Shown piece after piece: positions 10,168 through 18,984 of a stretch of DNA of 64,000 bases. Each line of letters starts with the position of its first letter. Position 1 is the stretch's first letter. The stretch comes from Leclercia pneumoniae (GTDB taxonomy: Bacteria > Pseudomonadota > Gammaproteobacteria > Enterobacterales > Enterobacteriaceae): assembly GCF_017348915.1 (NCBI RefSeq), contig NZ_CP071383.1, forward strand, positions 3,658,001 through 3,722,000, in the 5' to 3' direction. A program made the position numbers and the translations under genes. Below the pieces are notes generated by a model, which ran no database searches, was not told the DNA's origin, and saw only the letters and a program-made list of their open reading frames with translations.

Positions 10168-10788
10168 ATGCTTAAATTACGCCTGATTGGACTCACTTTC
10201 CTCGCTTTCAGCGCCGCCACTGCGGTGCACGCGGAAGAGAAACGCTACGTTTCTGATGAACTCAACACCTGGGTACGCAGCGGCCCGGGCGACCATTATC
10301 GTCTCGTGGGCACCGTCAATGCCGGCGAGGAAGTCTCTCTGTTACAGACCAATGCGGATACCAACTACGGCCAGGTGCGCGACAGCAGCGGCCGTACGGC
10401 GTGGATCCCGTTGAAAGAGCTTAGCACTAACCCCAGCCTGCGTACCCGTGTACCGGATCTGGAAAATCAGGTTAAGACCCTGACCGATAAGCTAAATAAT
10501 ATCGATACCACCTGGAACCAGCGCACCGCCGAGATGCAGCAGAAGGTCTCGCAGAGCGATAGCGTGATTAATGGCCTGAAAGAAGAGAACCAGAAGCTCA
10601 AGAACGAGCTGATCGTCGCGCAGAAGAAGGTCAACGCCGCGAACCTGCAGCTTGACGACAAACAGCGCACCATCATCATGCAGTGGTTTATGTATGGCGG
10701 CGGCGTGCTGGGCGTAGGCCTGCTGTTGGGTCTGGTGCTGCCTCACCTGATACCGAGCCGTAAGCGTAAAGATCGCTGGATGAACTAA
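10168..10788 (+). CDS. ygiM: YgiM, SH3b-domain membrane protein
   Basis: A 206-residue envelope protein. An N-terminal signal peptide (LKLRLIGLTFLAFSAATAVHA) is followed by a bacterial SH3 domain (about residues 25-90, with WVRSGPGDHYRLVGTVNAGEEV and RTAWIP). Next comes a long coiled coil (about 95-170) and one C-terminal membrane helix (about 171-195) ending in the basic tail SRKRKDRWMN. The layout matches E. coli YgiM, whose role is not established. A second Met codon at 10165 is possible; 10168 gives the family N-terminus MLKLRLIGL. It is followed after 61 bases by cca on the same strand, as in E. coli. Confidence 0.92.
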   Translation: MLKLRLIGLTFLAFSAATAVHAEEKRYVSDELNTWVRSGPGDHYRLVGTVNAGEEVSLLQTNADTNYGQVRDSSGRTAWIPLKELSTNPSLRTRVPDLENQVKTLTDKLNNIDTTWNQRTAEMQQKVSQSDSVINGLKEENQKLKNELIVAQKKVNAANLQLDDKQRTIIMQWFMYGGGVLGVGLLLGLVLPHLIPSRKRKDRWMN

Positions 10789-10849
10789 ATCGTCTTCTCT
10801 GCCACACTAACGTATTATTTTGTGAAAAATGGATGCGGGAGTGTAAGGC

Positions 10850-12091
10850 GTGAAGATTTATCTGGTCGGTGGTGCGGTTCGCGATGCGTTGTTAGGTCTG
10901 CCGGTCAAAGATAAAGACTGGGTGGTGGTGGGCGCCACCCCCCAGCAGATGCTTGACGCGGGCTACCAGCAGGTAGGCCGCGATTTTCCCGTATTCCTTC
11001 ATCCCCACTCTCACGAAGAGTATGCCCTGGCGCGTACGGAGCGAAAATCTGGCTCCGGCTATACCGGGTTTACCTGCTATGCCGCACCGGACGTCACCCT
11101 GGAGCAAGATCTGCTTCGCCGCGATCTCACTATCAATGCCCTCGCGCGTAATGATGACGGCACCATCGTGGATGCTTACGGCGGCCAGGAGGATTTGAAA
11201 AACCGCCTGCTGCGCCATGTCTCCCCTGCGTTTTCAGAAGACCCGCTGCGCGTTCTGCGCGTCGCGCGCTTTGCCGCACGCTACGCCCACCTCAGCTTCC
11301 GCATTGCCGACGAGACCATGGCCTTAATGACGGCCATGACCGCCGCAGGCGAGCTGGAGCATTTGACGGCGGAGCGCGTCTGGAAAGAGACGGAAAATGC
11401 GCTCTCTACCCGCAACCCGCAGGTCTTTTTCCAGGTGCTGCGCGATTGCGGCGCCCTGAAGGTGCTCTTCCCGGAAATTGACGCCCTCTTTGGGGTGCCT
11501 GCGCCAGCGAAGTGGCACCCGGAAATCGATACCGGCATCCATACCCTGATGACCCTAAGCATGGCGGCGATGCTGAGCCCGACGGTGGATGTGCGCTTTG
11601 CCACGCTCTGTCACGACCTGGGAAAAGGACTCACGCCAAAAGCGTTGTGGCCACGGCATCACGGCCATGGTCCGGCGGGCGTGAAGCTGGTCTCCGGGCT
11701 CTGCCAGCGTCTGCGCGTACCGAACGAACTGCGCGATTTAGCGAAGCTGGTCGCCGAATTCCATGACCTGATCCACACCTTCCCGATCCTGAAACCGGCC
11801 ACCATCGTGAAGCTTTTCGACAGCATCGACGCCTGGCGCAAGCCCGTACGCGTGGAGCAGATCGCCCTTACCAGCGAAGCGGACGTACGTGGACGCACCG
11901 GGTTTGAGGCCAACGACTACCCGCAGGGTCGGTTACTCCGTGAAGCCTGGGATGTGGCGAAAGCGGTGCCGACCAAAGCGGTCGTGGAGGCAGGATTTAA
12001 GGGCGCAGAAATTCGCGAAGAGTTAACGAAAAGGCGTATTCAGGCAGTGTCAGAATGGAAGGAAAAGCGTTGCCCTCAGCCAAAAGAGTGA
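10850..12091 (+). CDS. cca: Multifunctional CCA tRNA nucleotidyltransferase
   Basis: A 413-residue enzyme that adds or repairs the 3' CCA of tRNAs. Class II nucleotidyltransferase head: [13 protein letters not shown] at residues 4-16, [13 protein letters not shown] near 90 (base-selecting arginines) and the neck and body segment [16 protein letters not shown] near 130. A C-terminal HD phosphohydrolase domain ([10 protein letters not shown] near residue 255) gives the 2',3'-cyclic phosphodiesterase and phosphatase activities typical of gamma-proteobacterial Cca. Translation starts at GTG 10850, as in E. coli, preceded by TAAGG. It is convergent with uppP, with only 13 bases between the stop codons. 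Confidence 0.97.
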   Translation: MKIYLVGGAVRDALLGLPVKDKDWVVVGATPQQMLDAGYQQVGRDFPVFLHPHSHEEYALARTERKSGSGYTGFTCYAAPDVTLEQDLLRRDLTINALARNDDGTIVDAYGGQEDLKNRLLRHVSPAFSEDPLRVLRVARFAARYAHLSFRIADETMALMTAMTAAGELEHLTAERVWKETENALSTRNPQVFFQVLRDCGALKVLFPEIDALFGVPAPAKWHPEIDTGIHTLMTLSMAAMLSPTVDVRFATLCHDLGKGLTPKALWPRHHGHGPAGVKLVSGLCQRLRVPNELRDLAKLVAEFHDLIHTFPILKPATIVKLFDSIDAWRKPVRVEQIALTSEADVRGRTGFEANDYPQGRLLREAWDVAKAVPTKAVVEAGFKGAEIREELTKRRIQAVSEWKEKRCPQPKE

Positions 12092-12104
12092 GGGCAACCG
12101 GTCA

Positions 12105-12926
12105 TCAGAAGAAGACCACGTACACCGCTGCCGCGACGATAAAGCGGTAGATGGCGAACGGAATAAAGGAGATGCGCTTGATGAGCTGGAGGAAGGTTTT
12201 GATCGCCACCAGCGCCACGAGGAACGCCGTCACGAAGCCGACGGCAAACATCGGGATGTCGCCCACCGTCAGGAAGTGGAAGCTCTTATAGAGATCCAGC
12301 GCGGTGGCACCCATCATCATCGGCACCGCCAGCAGGAACGAGAACTCCGATGCCGCATAGCGGCTCACGCCCATCAGCATACCGCCGGAAATGGTCGCCC
12401 CGGAGCGGGAGAAGCCCGGCCACAATGCCAGACACTGGAAGCAGCCAATCATAAACGCCTGGCGGTAAGTCATATCATCCAGACCCGGCGCGCGCGGCTC
12501 TTTTGGCTTCAGCAGTTCTGCCGCAATCAGCAGCACGCCACCCACCACCAGCGCGTACATCACGTTAATGGGGTTGAAGAGCGATTTGATGGTGTCGTGG
12601 AAAATCAGGCCCAGCACCACGGCGGGCGCCATACCAAGCAGAATATGAATCAATGTGAGACGACCTTTGCCCTCGCCTTCATGCTGCGGTGGGCGGCCAA
12701 AATGAATGCCAATCAGGCCGAACAGACGGCGCCAGAACATCACCACCACGGCGAGAATGGAACCCAACTGAATAACCACTTCGAAGGTTTTTGCCGTTTC
12801 GCCCTCAAAGCCCAGCAGGTGACCCACGATAATCATGTGTCCGGTACTGGAAACCGGCAAAAACTCCGTCAATCCTTCGACCACACCCAGTATTGCCGCT
12901 ATCAACAGCGAGTGCATATCGCTCAT
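12105..12926 (-). CDS. uppP: UppP (BacA), undecaprenyl-diphosphate phosphatase
   Basis: A 273-residue polytopic inner-membrane enzyme that recycles the lipid carrier undecaprenyl diphosphate for peptidoglycan and LPS synthesis and gives low-level bacitracin resistance. The active-site signatures [18 protein letters not shown] (about residues 14-31) and [16 protein letters not shown] (about 165-180) are intact. Start chosen at the ATG complementary to 12924-12926, which gives MSDMHSLL as in E. coli; a Met one codon upstream also exists. Roughly eight membrane segments are visible. It stands alone on the minus strand downstream of folB, separated from it by a terminator-like hairpin. Confidence 0.96.
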   Translation of the reverse strand: MSDMHSLLIAAILGVVEGLTEFLPVSSTGHMIIVGHLLGFEGETAKTFEVVIQLGSILAVVVMFWRRLFGLIGIHFGRPPQHEGEGKGRLTLIHILLGMAPAVVLGLIFHDTIKSLFNPINVMYALVVGGVLLIAAELLKPKEPRAPGLDDMTYRQAFMIGCFQCLALWPGFSRSGATISGGMLMGVSRYAASEFSFLLAVPMMMGATALDLYKSFHFLTVGDIPMFAVGFVTAFLVALVAIKTFLQLIKRISFIPFAIYRFIVAAAVYVVFF

Positions 12927-12951
12927 CAAATAAACCCCTAAAAATTATAGT

Positions 12952-12978
12952 AAAAACGGCCTACCCTACGGGCAGCCG
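12952..12978 (-). terminator. Terminator downstream of folB
   Basis: On the minus strand CGGCTGCCC-GTA-GGGTAGGCCG folds with a small internal mismatch and is followed by TTTTTAC. It lies 56 bases past the folB stop and ahead of uppP. A further palindrome, CCGGTTAAACCGG, lies between the gene and this hairpin. Confidence 0.65.
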
Positions 12979-13033
12979 CGAAAGCTACAGCTTTAAGACC
13001 GGTTTAACCGGAAATGGTTTAGTAATTATGAAG

Positions 13034-13402
13034 TTAATTATCGCCTTTAAGATTTTGGCTACGCTCGATCACCACGCCAACGTTGGCAGCACGCGCCACG
13101 GCGCCCGGTTTGCTGAGTTTGATGCGCACCCAGGGGGAGTTAAAGCGGCTTAACAACAGGCTCGCCACCTCTTCCGCCACGCGCTCGACCAGCGCAAAAC
13201 GTTGCCCTTCAACATGGTTTACCACCGCCTCGCTGATATCGGCATAACTTAAGCAGTCATTCACGTCATCGCTTTTCGCTGCGGCACGGTTATCCCAGCC
13301 CATTTCGATATCGAACACCAGCTTCTGTTCGATGGTCTGTTCCCAGTCGTAAACACCAATAGTGGTGATTACCGAAAGTTGCTCTATAAATACAATATCC
13401 AT
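13034..13402 (-). CDS. folB: FolB, dihydroneopterin aldolase / epimerase
   Basis: A 122-residue cytosolic enzyme of folate synthesis. It cleaves 7,8-dihydroneopterin to 6-hydroxymethyl-7,8-dihydropterin. The sequence matches E. coli FolB from MDIVFIEQLSVITTIGVYDWEQ (active-site Glu and Tyr region) through CLSYADISEAVV to the lysine-containing WVRIKLSKPGAVARA. The frame is open 31 codons further upstream, but the ATG complementary to 13400-13402 gives the family start and length. It is divergent from plsY; the 107 bases between them must hold both promoters. Confidence 0.96.
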   Translation of the reverse strand: MDIVFIEQLSVITTIGVYDWEQTIEQKLVFDIEMGWDNRAAAKSDDVNDCLSYADISEAVVNHVEGQRFALVERVAEEVASLLLSRFNSPWVRIKLSKPGAVARAANVGVVIERSQNLKGDN

Positions 13403-13509
13403 CACGACCTGCCTGCTTTTTGACTTAACCAGATACCACTCCCGGCGAATTATGCGTATTATCCACAGATGCTGAGTACAAAACGACATTTTCAAAACGG
13501 AACAGCGTT

Positions 13510-14124
13510 ATGAGTGCAATCGCGCCTGGAATGATCCTCCTCGCCTACCTTTGCGGCTCAATTTCCAGCGCCATTCTGGTCTGCCGTCTTGCCGGGCTTC
13601 CCGATCCACGTGAGAGTGGCTCCGGAAATCCGGGGGCGACCAATGTACTACGAATTGGCGGCAAAGGAGCAGCCGTAGCGGTGTTGATTTTCGACGTCCT
13701 GAAAGGCATGTTGCCCGTCTGGGGCGCATACGCATTGGGCGTGACGCCGTTCTGGCTGGGACTGATTGCTATTGCCGCCTGTCTGGGCCATATCTGGCCT
13801 GTCTTCTTCGGTTTTCAAGGCGGCAAAGGCGTGGCCACCGCCTTCGGGGCGATTGCCCCTATCGGCTGGGATCTCACCGGCGTCATGGCGGGCACCTGGC
13901 TGCTGAGCGTATTGCTGAGCGGTTACTCTTCACTGGGTGCGATTGTCAGCGCGCTGATTGCGCCCTTCTACGTCTGGTGGTTTAAACCCCAGTTTACCTT
14001 CCCGGTTTCGATGCTCTCCTGCCTTATCCTGCTACGCCATCACGATAATATTCAGCGCTTGTGGCGTCGTCAGGAGACCAAAATCTGGACCAAATTCAAA
14101 CGAAAAAAGAGAGAGTCTGAGTAA
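13510..14124 (+). CDS. plsY: PlsY, acyl-phosphate:glycerol-3-phosphate acyltransferase
   Basis: A 204-residue inner-membrane enzyme that transfers acyl groups from acyl-phosphate to glycerol 3-phosphate, starting phospholipid synthesis. About five membrane helices are visible. The three conserved cytoplasmic motifs are present: [13 protein letters not shown] near residues 36-48, the glycine-rich [21 protein letters not shown] near 93-113, and the C-terminal basic segment RHHDNIQRL(W)RRQETK. Length matches E. coli. In E. coli the next genes are ttdR and ttdABT; here the following block is different, so the plsY-tsaD interval is a variable slot. Confidence 0.96.
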   Translation: MSAIAPGMILLAYLCGSISSAILVCRLAGLPDPRESGSGNPGATNVLRIGGKGAAVAVLIFDVLKGMLPVWGAYALGVTPFWLGLIAIAACLGHIWPVFFGFQGGKGVATAFGAIAPIGWDLTGVMAGTWLLSVLLSGYSSLGAIVSALIAPFYVWWFKPQFTFPVSMLSCLILLRHHDNIQRLWRRQETKIWTKFKRKKRESE

Positions 14125-14142
14125 TTTCTCTCTCCTCTTTTT

Positions 14143-14169
14143 GCCCGGCGACGCGCTGCGTAAACGGGC
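14143..14169. repeat. REP-like GC hairpin after plsY
   Basis: GCCCG (14143-14147) and CGGGC (14165-14169) enclose a GC-rich loop that follows CTCTTTTT. It resembles the hairpins at 1101 and 40368. It may also act as the plsY terminator on the opposite strand sense, but no T-run follows it. Confidence 0.4.
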
Positions 14170-14211
14170 CTGGCGGGCCACGCTCTCTTCAGGTTATGTC
14201 TTATAACCAAA

Positions 14212-14227
14212 TGTGATATTTATCACT
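14212..14227. promoter_or_regulatory. CRP site upstream of the MFS transporter gene
   Basis: TGTGA-TATTTA-TCACT matches the CRP core TGTGA-N6-TCACA at 9 of 10 positions, and the flanking AAA and TTTC also fit the full consensus. It lies about 52 bases before the ATG of the transporter gene, so cAMP-CRP activation under poor carbon supply is likely. Confidence 0.7.
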
Positions 14228-14278
14228 TTCTGCCTGTGGTAACTCTAAGAGACACACCACAACGACACAAAAAGAAAA

Positions 14279-15745
14279 ATGGCAGACATTTCAGATACAA
14301 CTCCGCTTTCAACGGCAGGACATGCCCCGGATGGTGACATCAGGTGGGTTCGTAGCGCGGCAGACGTTTCACGTCTGGTCAACGCGGGATCACAAGGCAG
14401 AGCTAACGCCCGTATCGTGGTCGGCATCGCACTGGGTGGCATTTTCCTCGATGCGTACGATCTGGGTGCGCTGGCGTTTGGCATCAAAGATATCACCCGC
14501 GAATTCAATCTCACTCCGGCCGGTACCGGGATGGTGGCATCGGCCATTACCTTTGGCGCCATTGTCGGGGCGCTCCTCGGGGGTTATCTCACTGATAAAA
14601 TCGGGCGCTACCGCGTCTTTATGGCCGACATGGTCTTCTTTGTGGTCGCAGCCATCGCCTGCGCCCTCGCCCCCAATGAATACGTGCTGGCAGGGGCCCG
14701 CTTTGTGATGGGCCTGGGGGTGGGGATCGATCTCCCCGTCGCGATGGCGTTTCTCAGCGAGTTCGCCAGGCTTAAAGGTCCGGGCAACAAAGCGTCCAGC
14801 GTGGCGATGTGGTGCCCTACCTGGTACGCCGCAATCAGTATTTCGTATCTGCTGGTGCTCTTTTTCTATGCCGTACTGCCCGAAAGCCATAGCGACTGGC
14901 TCTGGCGCTTAATCCTCGGCTTTGGCGCGGTGCCTGCGCTGGTAATTATTGCGATTCGTAGCCGCTATATGAGCGAATCCCCGGTCTGGGCGGCGAACCA
15001 GGGCAAGCTGAAGGAGGCCGCGTCTATCCTGCGGCAGTCTTATAACATTAATGCCCATGTGCCACAGGAGGTGCTTAACCAGCCGGCCCCGGTGGTGAAC
15101 AAGGCCAAATGGTCAAACTACCTGAACCTGTTCCGCGGTCGCTATTTACGGCGTACCACCCTGGCGACGCTGCTCTCCGTGGTCTCCTCTTTTGCCTACA
15201 ACGCCGTCGCCTTCGGTCTGCCGGTGATCATCTCCAGCTTCTTTGTGCAGTCGATGCTAACAACGATTCTGATCTCGCTGGCGCTCAACCTGCTGTTTGC
15301 CTTTGTGGGCGGGCTGCTGGCGGTACGTTATGTGCCGCGCTTCGGCGCATGGCGGATGTCGCTGGCGGGCTACGCTTGCCAGCTTGTCGCCTTGCTCGGA
15401 CTGGCGTTGATTGGTCGACCGGATGGTGCCGCTGAAGGGGTGACAGCCGTGGCGATGCTGGCGCTGTTCCTGTTCGGCCAGGGGTTTGGCCCCGGCGCGC
15501 ATACCATGACCTTTGCCTCGCTGAGCTATCCGACCTCACTGCGCGGCGTGGGTGTTGGGCTCAATCAGACTCTGATGCGCAGCAGTTCGACGTTATCCCT
15601 GTTTATGTTCCCGCTGCTGGTGGCCTCGCTGGATACCGCCGTCTTCTGGGTGATTGCCCTGGCGCCATTCATTGGTCTGGCGTCGCTGCTGGCGATCCGC
15701 TGGGAGCCCTCCGGGTACGATGTGGACGCCGAAGATTACCGCTAA
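14279..15745 (+). CDS. MFS transporter, metabolite/sugar:proton symporter type
   Basis: A 488-residue major facilitator protein with about 12 membrane helices and an N-terminal cytoplasmic extension of about 45 residues. MFS signatures: GGYLTDKIGRYRVF in the loop after TM2, ARFVMGLGVGIDLPVAMAFLSEF in TM4 and PESPVW-like SESPVWAANQGKLKEA at the start of the central loop, which is typical of the metabolite:H+ symporter and sugar-porter branch. The substrate cannot be read from the sequence. A CRP site upstream suggests a carbon source. No clear Shine-Dalgarno sequence precedes ATG 14279, but no better start is apparent. It is convergent with the MarR-type gene. Confidence 0.82.
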   Translation: MADISDTTPLSTAGHAPDGDIRWVRSAADVSRLVNAGSQGRANARIVVGIALGGIFLDAYDLGALAFGIKDITREFNLTPAGTGMVASAITFGAIVGALLGGYLTDKIGRYRVFMADMVFFVVAAIACALAPNEYVLAGARFVMGLGVGIDLPVAMAFLSEFARLKGPGNKASSVAMWCPTWYAAISISYLLVLFFYAVLPESHSDWLWRLILGFGAVPALVIIAIRSRYMSESPVWAANQGKLKEAASILRQSYNINAHVPQEVLNQPAPVVNKAKWSNYLNLFRGRYLRRTTLATLLSVVSSFAYNAVAFGLPVIISSFFVQSMLTTILISLALNLLFAFVGGLLAVRYVPRFGAWRMSLAGYACQLVALLGLALIGRPDGAAEGVTAVAMLALFLFGQGFGPGAHTMTFASLSYPTSLRGVGVGLNQTLMRSSSTLSLFMFPLLVASLDTAVFWVIALAPFIGLASLLAIRWEPSGYDVDAEDYR

Positions 15746-15756
15746 GGATAAGGCAC

Positions 15757-15782
15757 TGGCGGGGGCGCAACGTCCCCGCCAT
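15757..15782. terminator. GC hairpin between the MFS and marR-type genes
   Basis: TGGCGGGG and CCCCGCCA form a strong 8-bp stem around a 10-base loop between two convergent genes. There is no good T-run on either side, so it may be a transcription barrier rather than a canonical terminator. Confidence 0.5.
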
Positions 15783-15788
15783 CACGGG

Positions 15789-16211
15789 CTATAAATCCTC
15801 CAGCAGATTTCTGGCGAGCTGTCTCAACGTCGCCAACTCCTCATCGTTCATACGCATGCTACAGCGCATCTGGTCCGGCAAGCCCATAATTTGCGCTTTC
15901 AGCGCATCCGCTTTTTCGGTTAGCACGACGTTTTTCATTCGTTCATCTCCCACCACCGCAACGCGTTTCAAAAAGCCTTTCGCTTCAAGCTTTTGTACCA
16001 GCGGGGTCAGGGTACCCGAATCAAACAACGTCTTTTCACTGAGGTCACGCAGCGGAATATTATCCTGCTCAAAGAGGGCCATCAGCACCACGAACTGCGG
16101 ATAGGTGAGATCCAGTTCGTTGAGTAAGGGCCGGTACTGGCGGATCAGGGCGTTGGTTACCGAGTACAACGAAAAACAGAGCAAGCCATCTAACGTTTTG
16201 TTTTCTTTCAT
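15789..16211 (-). CDS. MarR-family regulator, OhrR-like
   Basis: A 140-residue winged-helix regulator. The N-terminus LDGLLCFSLYSVTNALIRQYRPLL resembles OhrR, where the cysteine in the LCF motif (here Cys12) senses organic peroxide. The winged helix follows (LTYPQFVVLMALFEQDNIPLRDLSEKTLFDSGTLTPLVQKLEAKGFLKR). Cys12 is the only obvious sensor residue; a second cysteine lies in the C-terminal helix (MRCSMRM). It is transcribed divergently from a secreted esterase across a 150-base region with inverted repeats, so it probably represses that gene and itself. Peroxide sensing is inference: OhrR is usually paired with ohr, not an esterase. Confidence 0.8.
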   Translation of the reverse strand: MKENKTLDGLLCFSLYSVTNALIRQYRPLLNELDLTYPQFVVLMALFEQDNIPLRDLSEKTLFDSGTLTPLVQKLEAKGFLKRVAVVGDERMKNVVLTEKADALKAQIMGLPDQMRCSMRMNDEELATLRQLARNLLEDL

Positions 16212-16273
16212 TTTTAACTCCCATCACACAAATCTTTCTAAAAAAAGTATAAATAATGTTTGACTAAAAGTAT

Positions 16274-16324
16274 CTTGTGCGCAAGTATTACAGCACAAAC
16301 TAAATAGCGCACTACCTAGTTAGT
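16274..16324. promoter_or_regulatory. Candidate MarR operators in the divergent promoter region
   Basis: Two dyads are visible between the divergent genes: CTTG-TGCG-CAAG at 16274-16285, and ACTAAATAG (16299-16307) with CTAGTTAGT (16316-16324), which match as an inverted repeat at 8 of 9 positions around an 8-base spacer. The second has the size of a MarR-dimer site and lies 38 bases before the esterase start. Confidence 0.45.
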
Positions 16325-16361
16325 GACAAACAACCTTAACGACACATACAGAGGCTTCACC

Positions 16362-17375
16362 ATGAAAACATTGTCCGCAATCCTGGTTTCTTCCGTCTTC
16401 GCATCCGCTGCGGCCTCCGCGCAGCCTGTTAATACACCGGCCCCCACTGCTGGTGTGCAGGCGTTTCTGAACGTCCTGAATAGCGGTAACGGTAAGCCGA
16501 TGGAGCAAATGACCCCGCAGGAAGCACGCCAGGTACTGATTGGCGCCCAGCAGGGGGCAAAACTGCCACCGGCGCAGGTTTCGCAGAAAACCATCCAGGC
16601 CAACGGGCAGGCGATCAAATTGACCATCGTTAAGCCTGAAGGTGTGACCGGCACGCTGCCGGTGTTTATGTTCTTCCATGGTGGCGGCTGGGTACTGGGT
16701 GATTACCCAACCCACGAACGTTTGATCCGCGATCTGATGCGGGCATCCGGCGCGGCTGCGGTCTATGTGGATTACACCCCGTCACCAGAGGCGCACTTCC
16801 CGGTGGCCATCAATCAGGCCTATGAAGCGACAAAATGGGTAGCAGAGCACGGTCAGGAAATTGGTGTGGATGGCAGCCGTCTGGGTCTGGTCGGTAATAG
16901 CGTGGGTGGCAACATGGTGGCCTCCGTGGCGCTGCAGGCAAAACAGTTTAAAGGGCCGAAAATCCGCTATAACGTAATGCTGTGGCCGGTTACCGATGCA
17001 AACTTCGATACCGCCTCTTATAACCAGTTTGAGAACGGCTATTTCCTGTCAAAAAACATGATGAAATGGTTCTGGGATAACTACACCACGAACGCGGCTG
17101 ACCGTAATTCGATTCTCGCCTCGCCGCTGCGTGCCAGCACTGAACAGCTGAAAGGCTTCCCGCAAACCCTGATTCAGACCGCGGAGCTGGATGTGCTGCG
17201 CGACGAGGGTGAAGCGTTTGGCCGTAAACTCGATGCCGCAGGCGTGCCGGTTACCGTTACCCGCTACAACGGTATGATCCATGACTATGGCCTGCTGAAT
17301 CCGCTGAGCGAAGAGCCAACGGTGAAAGTTGCCTTGCAGCAGGCGGGCGCAGCGCTGCATGAACATCTGAAATAA
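16362..17375 (+). CDS. Secreted alpha/beta hydrolase, HSL (lipolytic family IV) type
   Basis: A 337-residue hydrolase with an N-terminal signal peptide (KTLSAILVSSVFASAAASA, cleavage near residue 20), so it acts in the periplasm or outside. Lipolytic family IV features are intact: oxyanion motif HGGGW at 106-110, nucleophile GNSVGG with Ser180, Asp277 in AELDVLRDEG and His307 in NGMIHDYG. The substrate is unknown; short acyl esters are typical of the family. The frame is open upstream to 16323, but ATG 16362 preceded by AGAGGC gives the signal peptide. It is divergent from the MarR-type gene and followed by a strong terminator, so it is probably a single-gene unit controlled by that regulator. 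Confidence 0.85.
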   Translation: MKTLSAILVSSVFASAAASAQPVNTPAPTAGVQAFLNVLNSGNGKPMEQMTPQEARQVLIGAQQGAKLPPAQVSQKTIQANGQAIKLTIVKPEGVTGTLPVFMFFHGGGWVLGDYPTHERLIRDLMRASGAAAVYVDYTPSPEAHFPVAINQAYEATKWVAEHGQEIGVDGSRLGLVGNSVGGNMVASVALQAKQFKGPKIRYNVMLWPVTDANFDTASYNQFENGYFLSKNMMKWFWDNYTTNAADRNSILASPLRASTEQLKGFPQTLIQTAELDVLRDEGEAFGRKLDAAGVPVTVTRYNGMIHDYGLLNPLSEEPTVKVALQQAGAALHEHLK

Positions 17376-17393
17376 GCCATAACACGCGTTTGA

Positions 17394-17423
17394 GAGCACG
17401 GCCCCGGCCGTGCTTTTTCTTTT
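17394..17423 (+). terminator. Terminator after the esterase gene
   Basis: The perfect stem GCACGGCC / GGCCGTGC is followed by TTTTTCTTTTTC. It isolates the esterase gene from the urease operon. Confidence 0.9.
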
Positions 17424-17439
17424 TCATCCCCCGCTATCC

Positions 17440-17454
17440 ATAAGCGACTCATAT
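17440..17454. promoter_or_regulatory. Candidate Nac site upstream of ureD
   Basis: ATA-AGCGAC-TCATAT fits the Nac consensus ATA-N6-TNGTAT at all but one defined position. It lies about 65 bases before the ureD start. In Klebsiella aerogenes the urease operon is Nac-activated under nitrogen limitation, so the location is sensible, but the motif is short. Confidence 0.35.
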
Positions 17455-17518
17455 GACAGGGTTCATTTGCGCCAGGGCATACTGACCTGGAACCCGACGA
17501 CGAGCAGATGGACGAACC

Positions 17519-18346
17519 ATGTTAGCAACCCAGGTGGCTGATAATACGTATAAAGGCTGGCGCGCCTCGCTGGCTTTAGCGTTTCGTCATACGTCGGAAA
17601 AGACCCTCCTCCACTCTGCCCGTCACGTTGGTCCCCTTACCGTTCAGCGCCCCTTTTATCCGGAAGACAACACCTGCCATCTCTACCTGCTTCACCCCCC
17701 TGGCGGGATTGTCGGAGGCGATGAACTGGATATTTCTATTCGACTGGACGCCAACAGCCATGCGCTGATCACCATGCCGGGCGCCAGTAAGTTCTACCGC
17801 AGCAGCGGGCCGCAGGCGCGGCTGGCTCAGCACTTCTGGCTGGACGAAAACGCCACGCTTGAGTGGCTACCCCAGGACACGATTTTCTTCCCCGGCGCCA
17901 ACGCCGCGCTGCGCTCGGTATTCCATCTGCATGCCACCAGCACGCTGCTGGCGTGGGAGCTTTACTGCCTGGGCCGCCCGGTCATTGATGAAACCTTTAG
18001 CCACGGCACGCTCGAGAGTCGACTGGAAGTGTGGCGCGATGGCGAACCGCTGTTAATTGAACGCCAGCACCTGGCCGACGGCGACCTCTCGCCGGTGGCG
18101 GGCCATCCGTGGCTCGGCACGCTGCTTTTCTATCCGGCAAATGAGAGCCACCTGGAGGAAACGCGAAGCCTGCTGGCAGAGCTGAACCATTTTGCCGGCG
18201 CCACCCTCACGGATGGTCTGCTGTCGGTGCGTTTTCTCTCGCACGATAACCTGGTTTGCCAGCGGGTGATGCGCGATATCTGGCAGCATCTGCGCCCGCA
18301 CTTAACCGCCAAAGCGCCCCATTCACCCCGGATCTGGCAGACCTGA
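17519..18346 (+). CDS. ureD: UreD, urease accessory protein
   Basis: A 275-residue chaperone that binds the urease apoenzyme and, with UreF and UreG, forms the complex that delivers nickel. Landmarks are [12 protein letters not shown] (about residues 59-70), [28 protein letters not shown] and the C-terminal [19 protein letters not shown], all conserved in enterobacterial UreD. It is the first gene of the operon ureD-A-B-C-E-hupE-F-G, all on the plus strand with gaps of about 10 bases or less. The N-terminus has about five extra residues compared with Klebsiella UreD. No strong ribosome-binding site precedes ATG 17519. Confidence 0.94.
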   Translation: MLATQVADNTYKGWRASLALAFRHTSEKTLLHSARHVGPLTVQRPFYPEDNTCHLYLLHPPGGIVGGDELDISIRLDANSHALITMPGASKFYRSSGPQARLAQHFWLDENATLEWLPQDTIFFPGANAALRSVFHLHATSTLLAWELYCLGRPVIDETFSHGTLESRLEVWRDGEPLLIERQHLADGDLSPVAGHPWLGTLLFYPANESHLEETRSLLAELNHFAGATLTDGLLSVRFLSHDNLVCQRVMRDIWQHLRPHLTAKAPHSPRIWQT

Positions 18347-18356
18347 GAGAGCCCGT

Positions 18357-18659
18357 ATGGAACTGACCCCCAGAGAAAAAGACAAACTGTTGTTATTCAC
18401 CGCCGCGCTTGTGGCAGAGCGCCGTCTCGCCCGCGGAGTCAAACTCAACTATCCGGAATCGGTCGCGCTGATTAGCGCCTTCATTATGGAAGGCGCGCGC
18501 GACGGGCAGACCGTGGCGGAGCTGATGGAGGCCGGACGTCATGTCCTCACCCGCTCGCAGGTGATGGAAGGGGTACCGGAGATGATCCCGGATATTCAGG
18601 TGGAGGCGACCTTCCCGGACGGCTCCAAGCTGGTCACCGTTCACAACCCCATCGTCTAA
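18357..18659 (+). CDS. ureA: Urease gamma subunit
   Basis: The 100-residue gamma subunit of the urease UreABC trimer. It starts [23 protein letters not shown] and contains [22 protein letters not shown] and [25 protein letters not shown], which are near-invariant in enterobacterial UreA. Length is exactly the family norm. It begins 10 bases after ureD and is followed after 10 bases by ureB with GGAGCGC as ribosome-binding site. It is a structural subunit with no catalytic residues of its own. Confidence 0.98.
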   Translation: MELTPREKDKLLLFTAALVAERRLARGVKLNYPESVALISAFIMEGARDGQTVAELMEAGRHVLTRSQVMEGVPEMIPDIQVEATFPDGSKLVTVHNPIV

Positions 18660-18669
18660 GGAGCGCGCA

Positions 18670-18984
18670 ATGATCCCAGGCGAGTATCAGATCAAACCAG
18701 GGCAGATCGCCCTCAACGTGGCCCGCGAGACCCAACGCGTGGTGGTCGAAAACCATGGCGATCGCCCCATTCAGGTGGGATCGCACTACCACTTTTACGA
18801 GGTCAACCCGGCGTTAAAATTCGATCGTGAGGCCACGAGAGGCTACCGCCTGGATATCCCGGCCGGCACCGCCGTGCGCTTCGAACCCGGCCAGAAGCGC
18901 GAAGTGACGCTGGTTCAGGTGGCGGGTGCGCAGCGTATTTTTGGCTTTCGCGGCGAGGTGATGGGCGAGGTGAAGCATGGCTGA
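18670..18984 (+). CDS. ureB: Urease beta subunit
   Basis: The 104-residue beta subunit, starting [16 protein letters not shown] and containing [28 protein letters not shown] and [16 protein letters not shown], the conserved core of UreB. It contacts the flap of the alpha subunit. Its last eight bases overlap the ureC start (18977-18984), so the two are translationally coupled. Enterobacterial UreB is usually 104-106 residues, so it is complete. Confidence 0.98.
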   Translation: MIPGEYQIKPGQIALNVARETQRVVVENHGDRPIQVGSHYHFYEVNPALKFDREATRGYRLDIPAGTAVRFEPGQKREVTLVQVAGAQRIFGFRGEVMGEVKHG

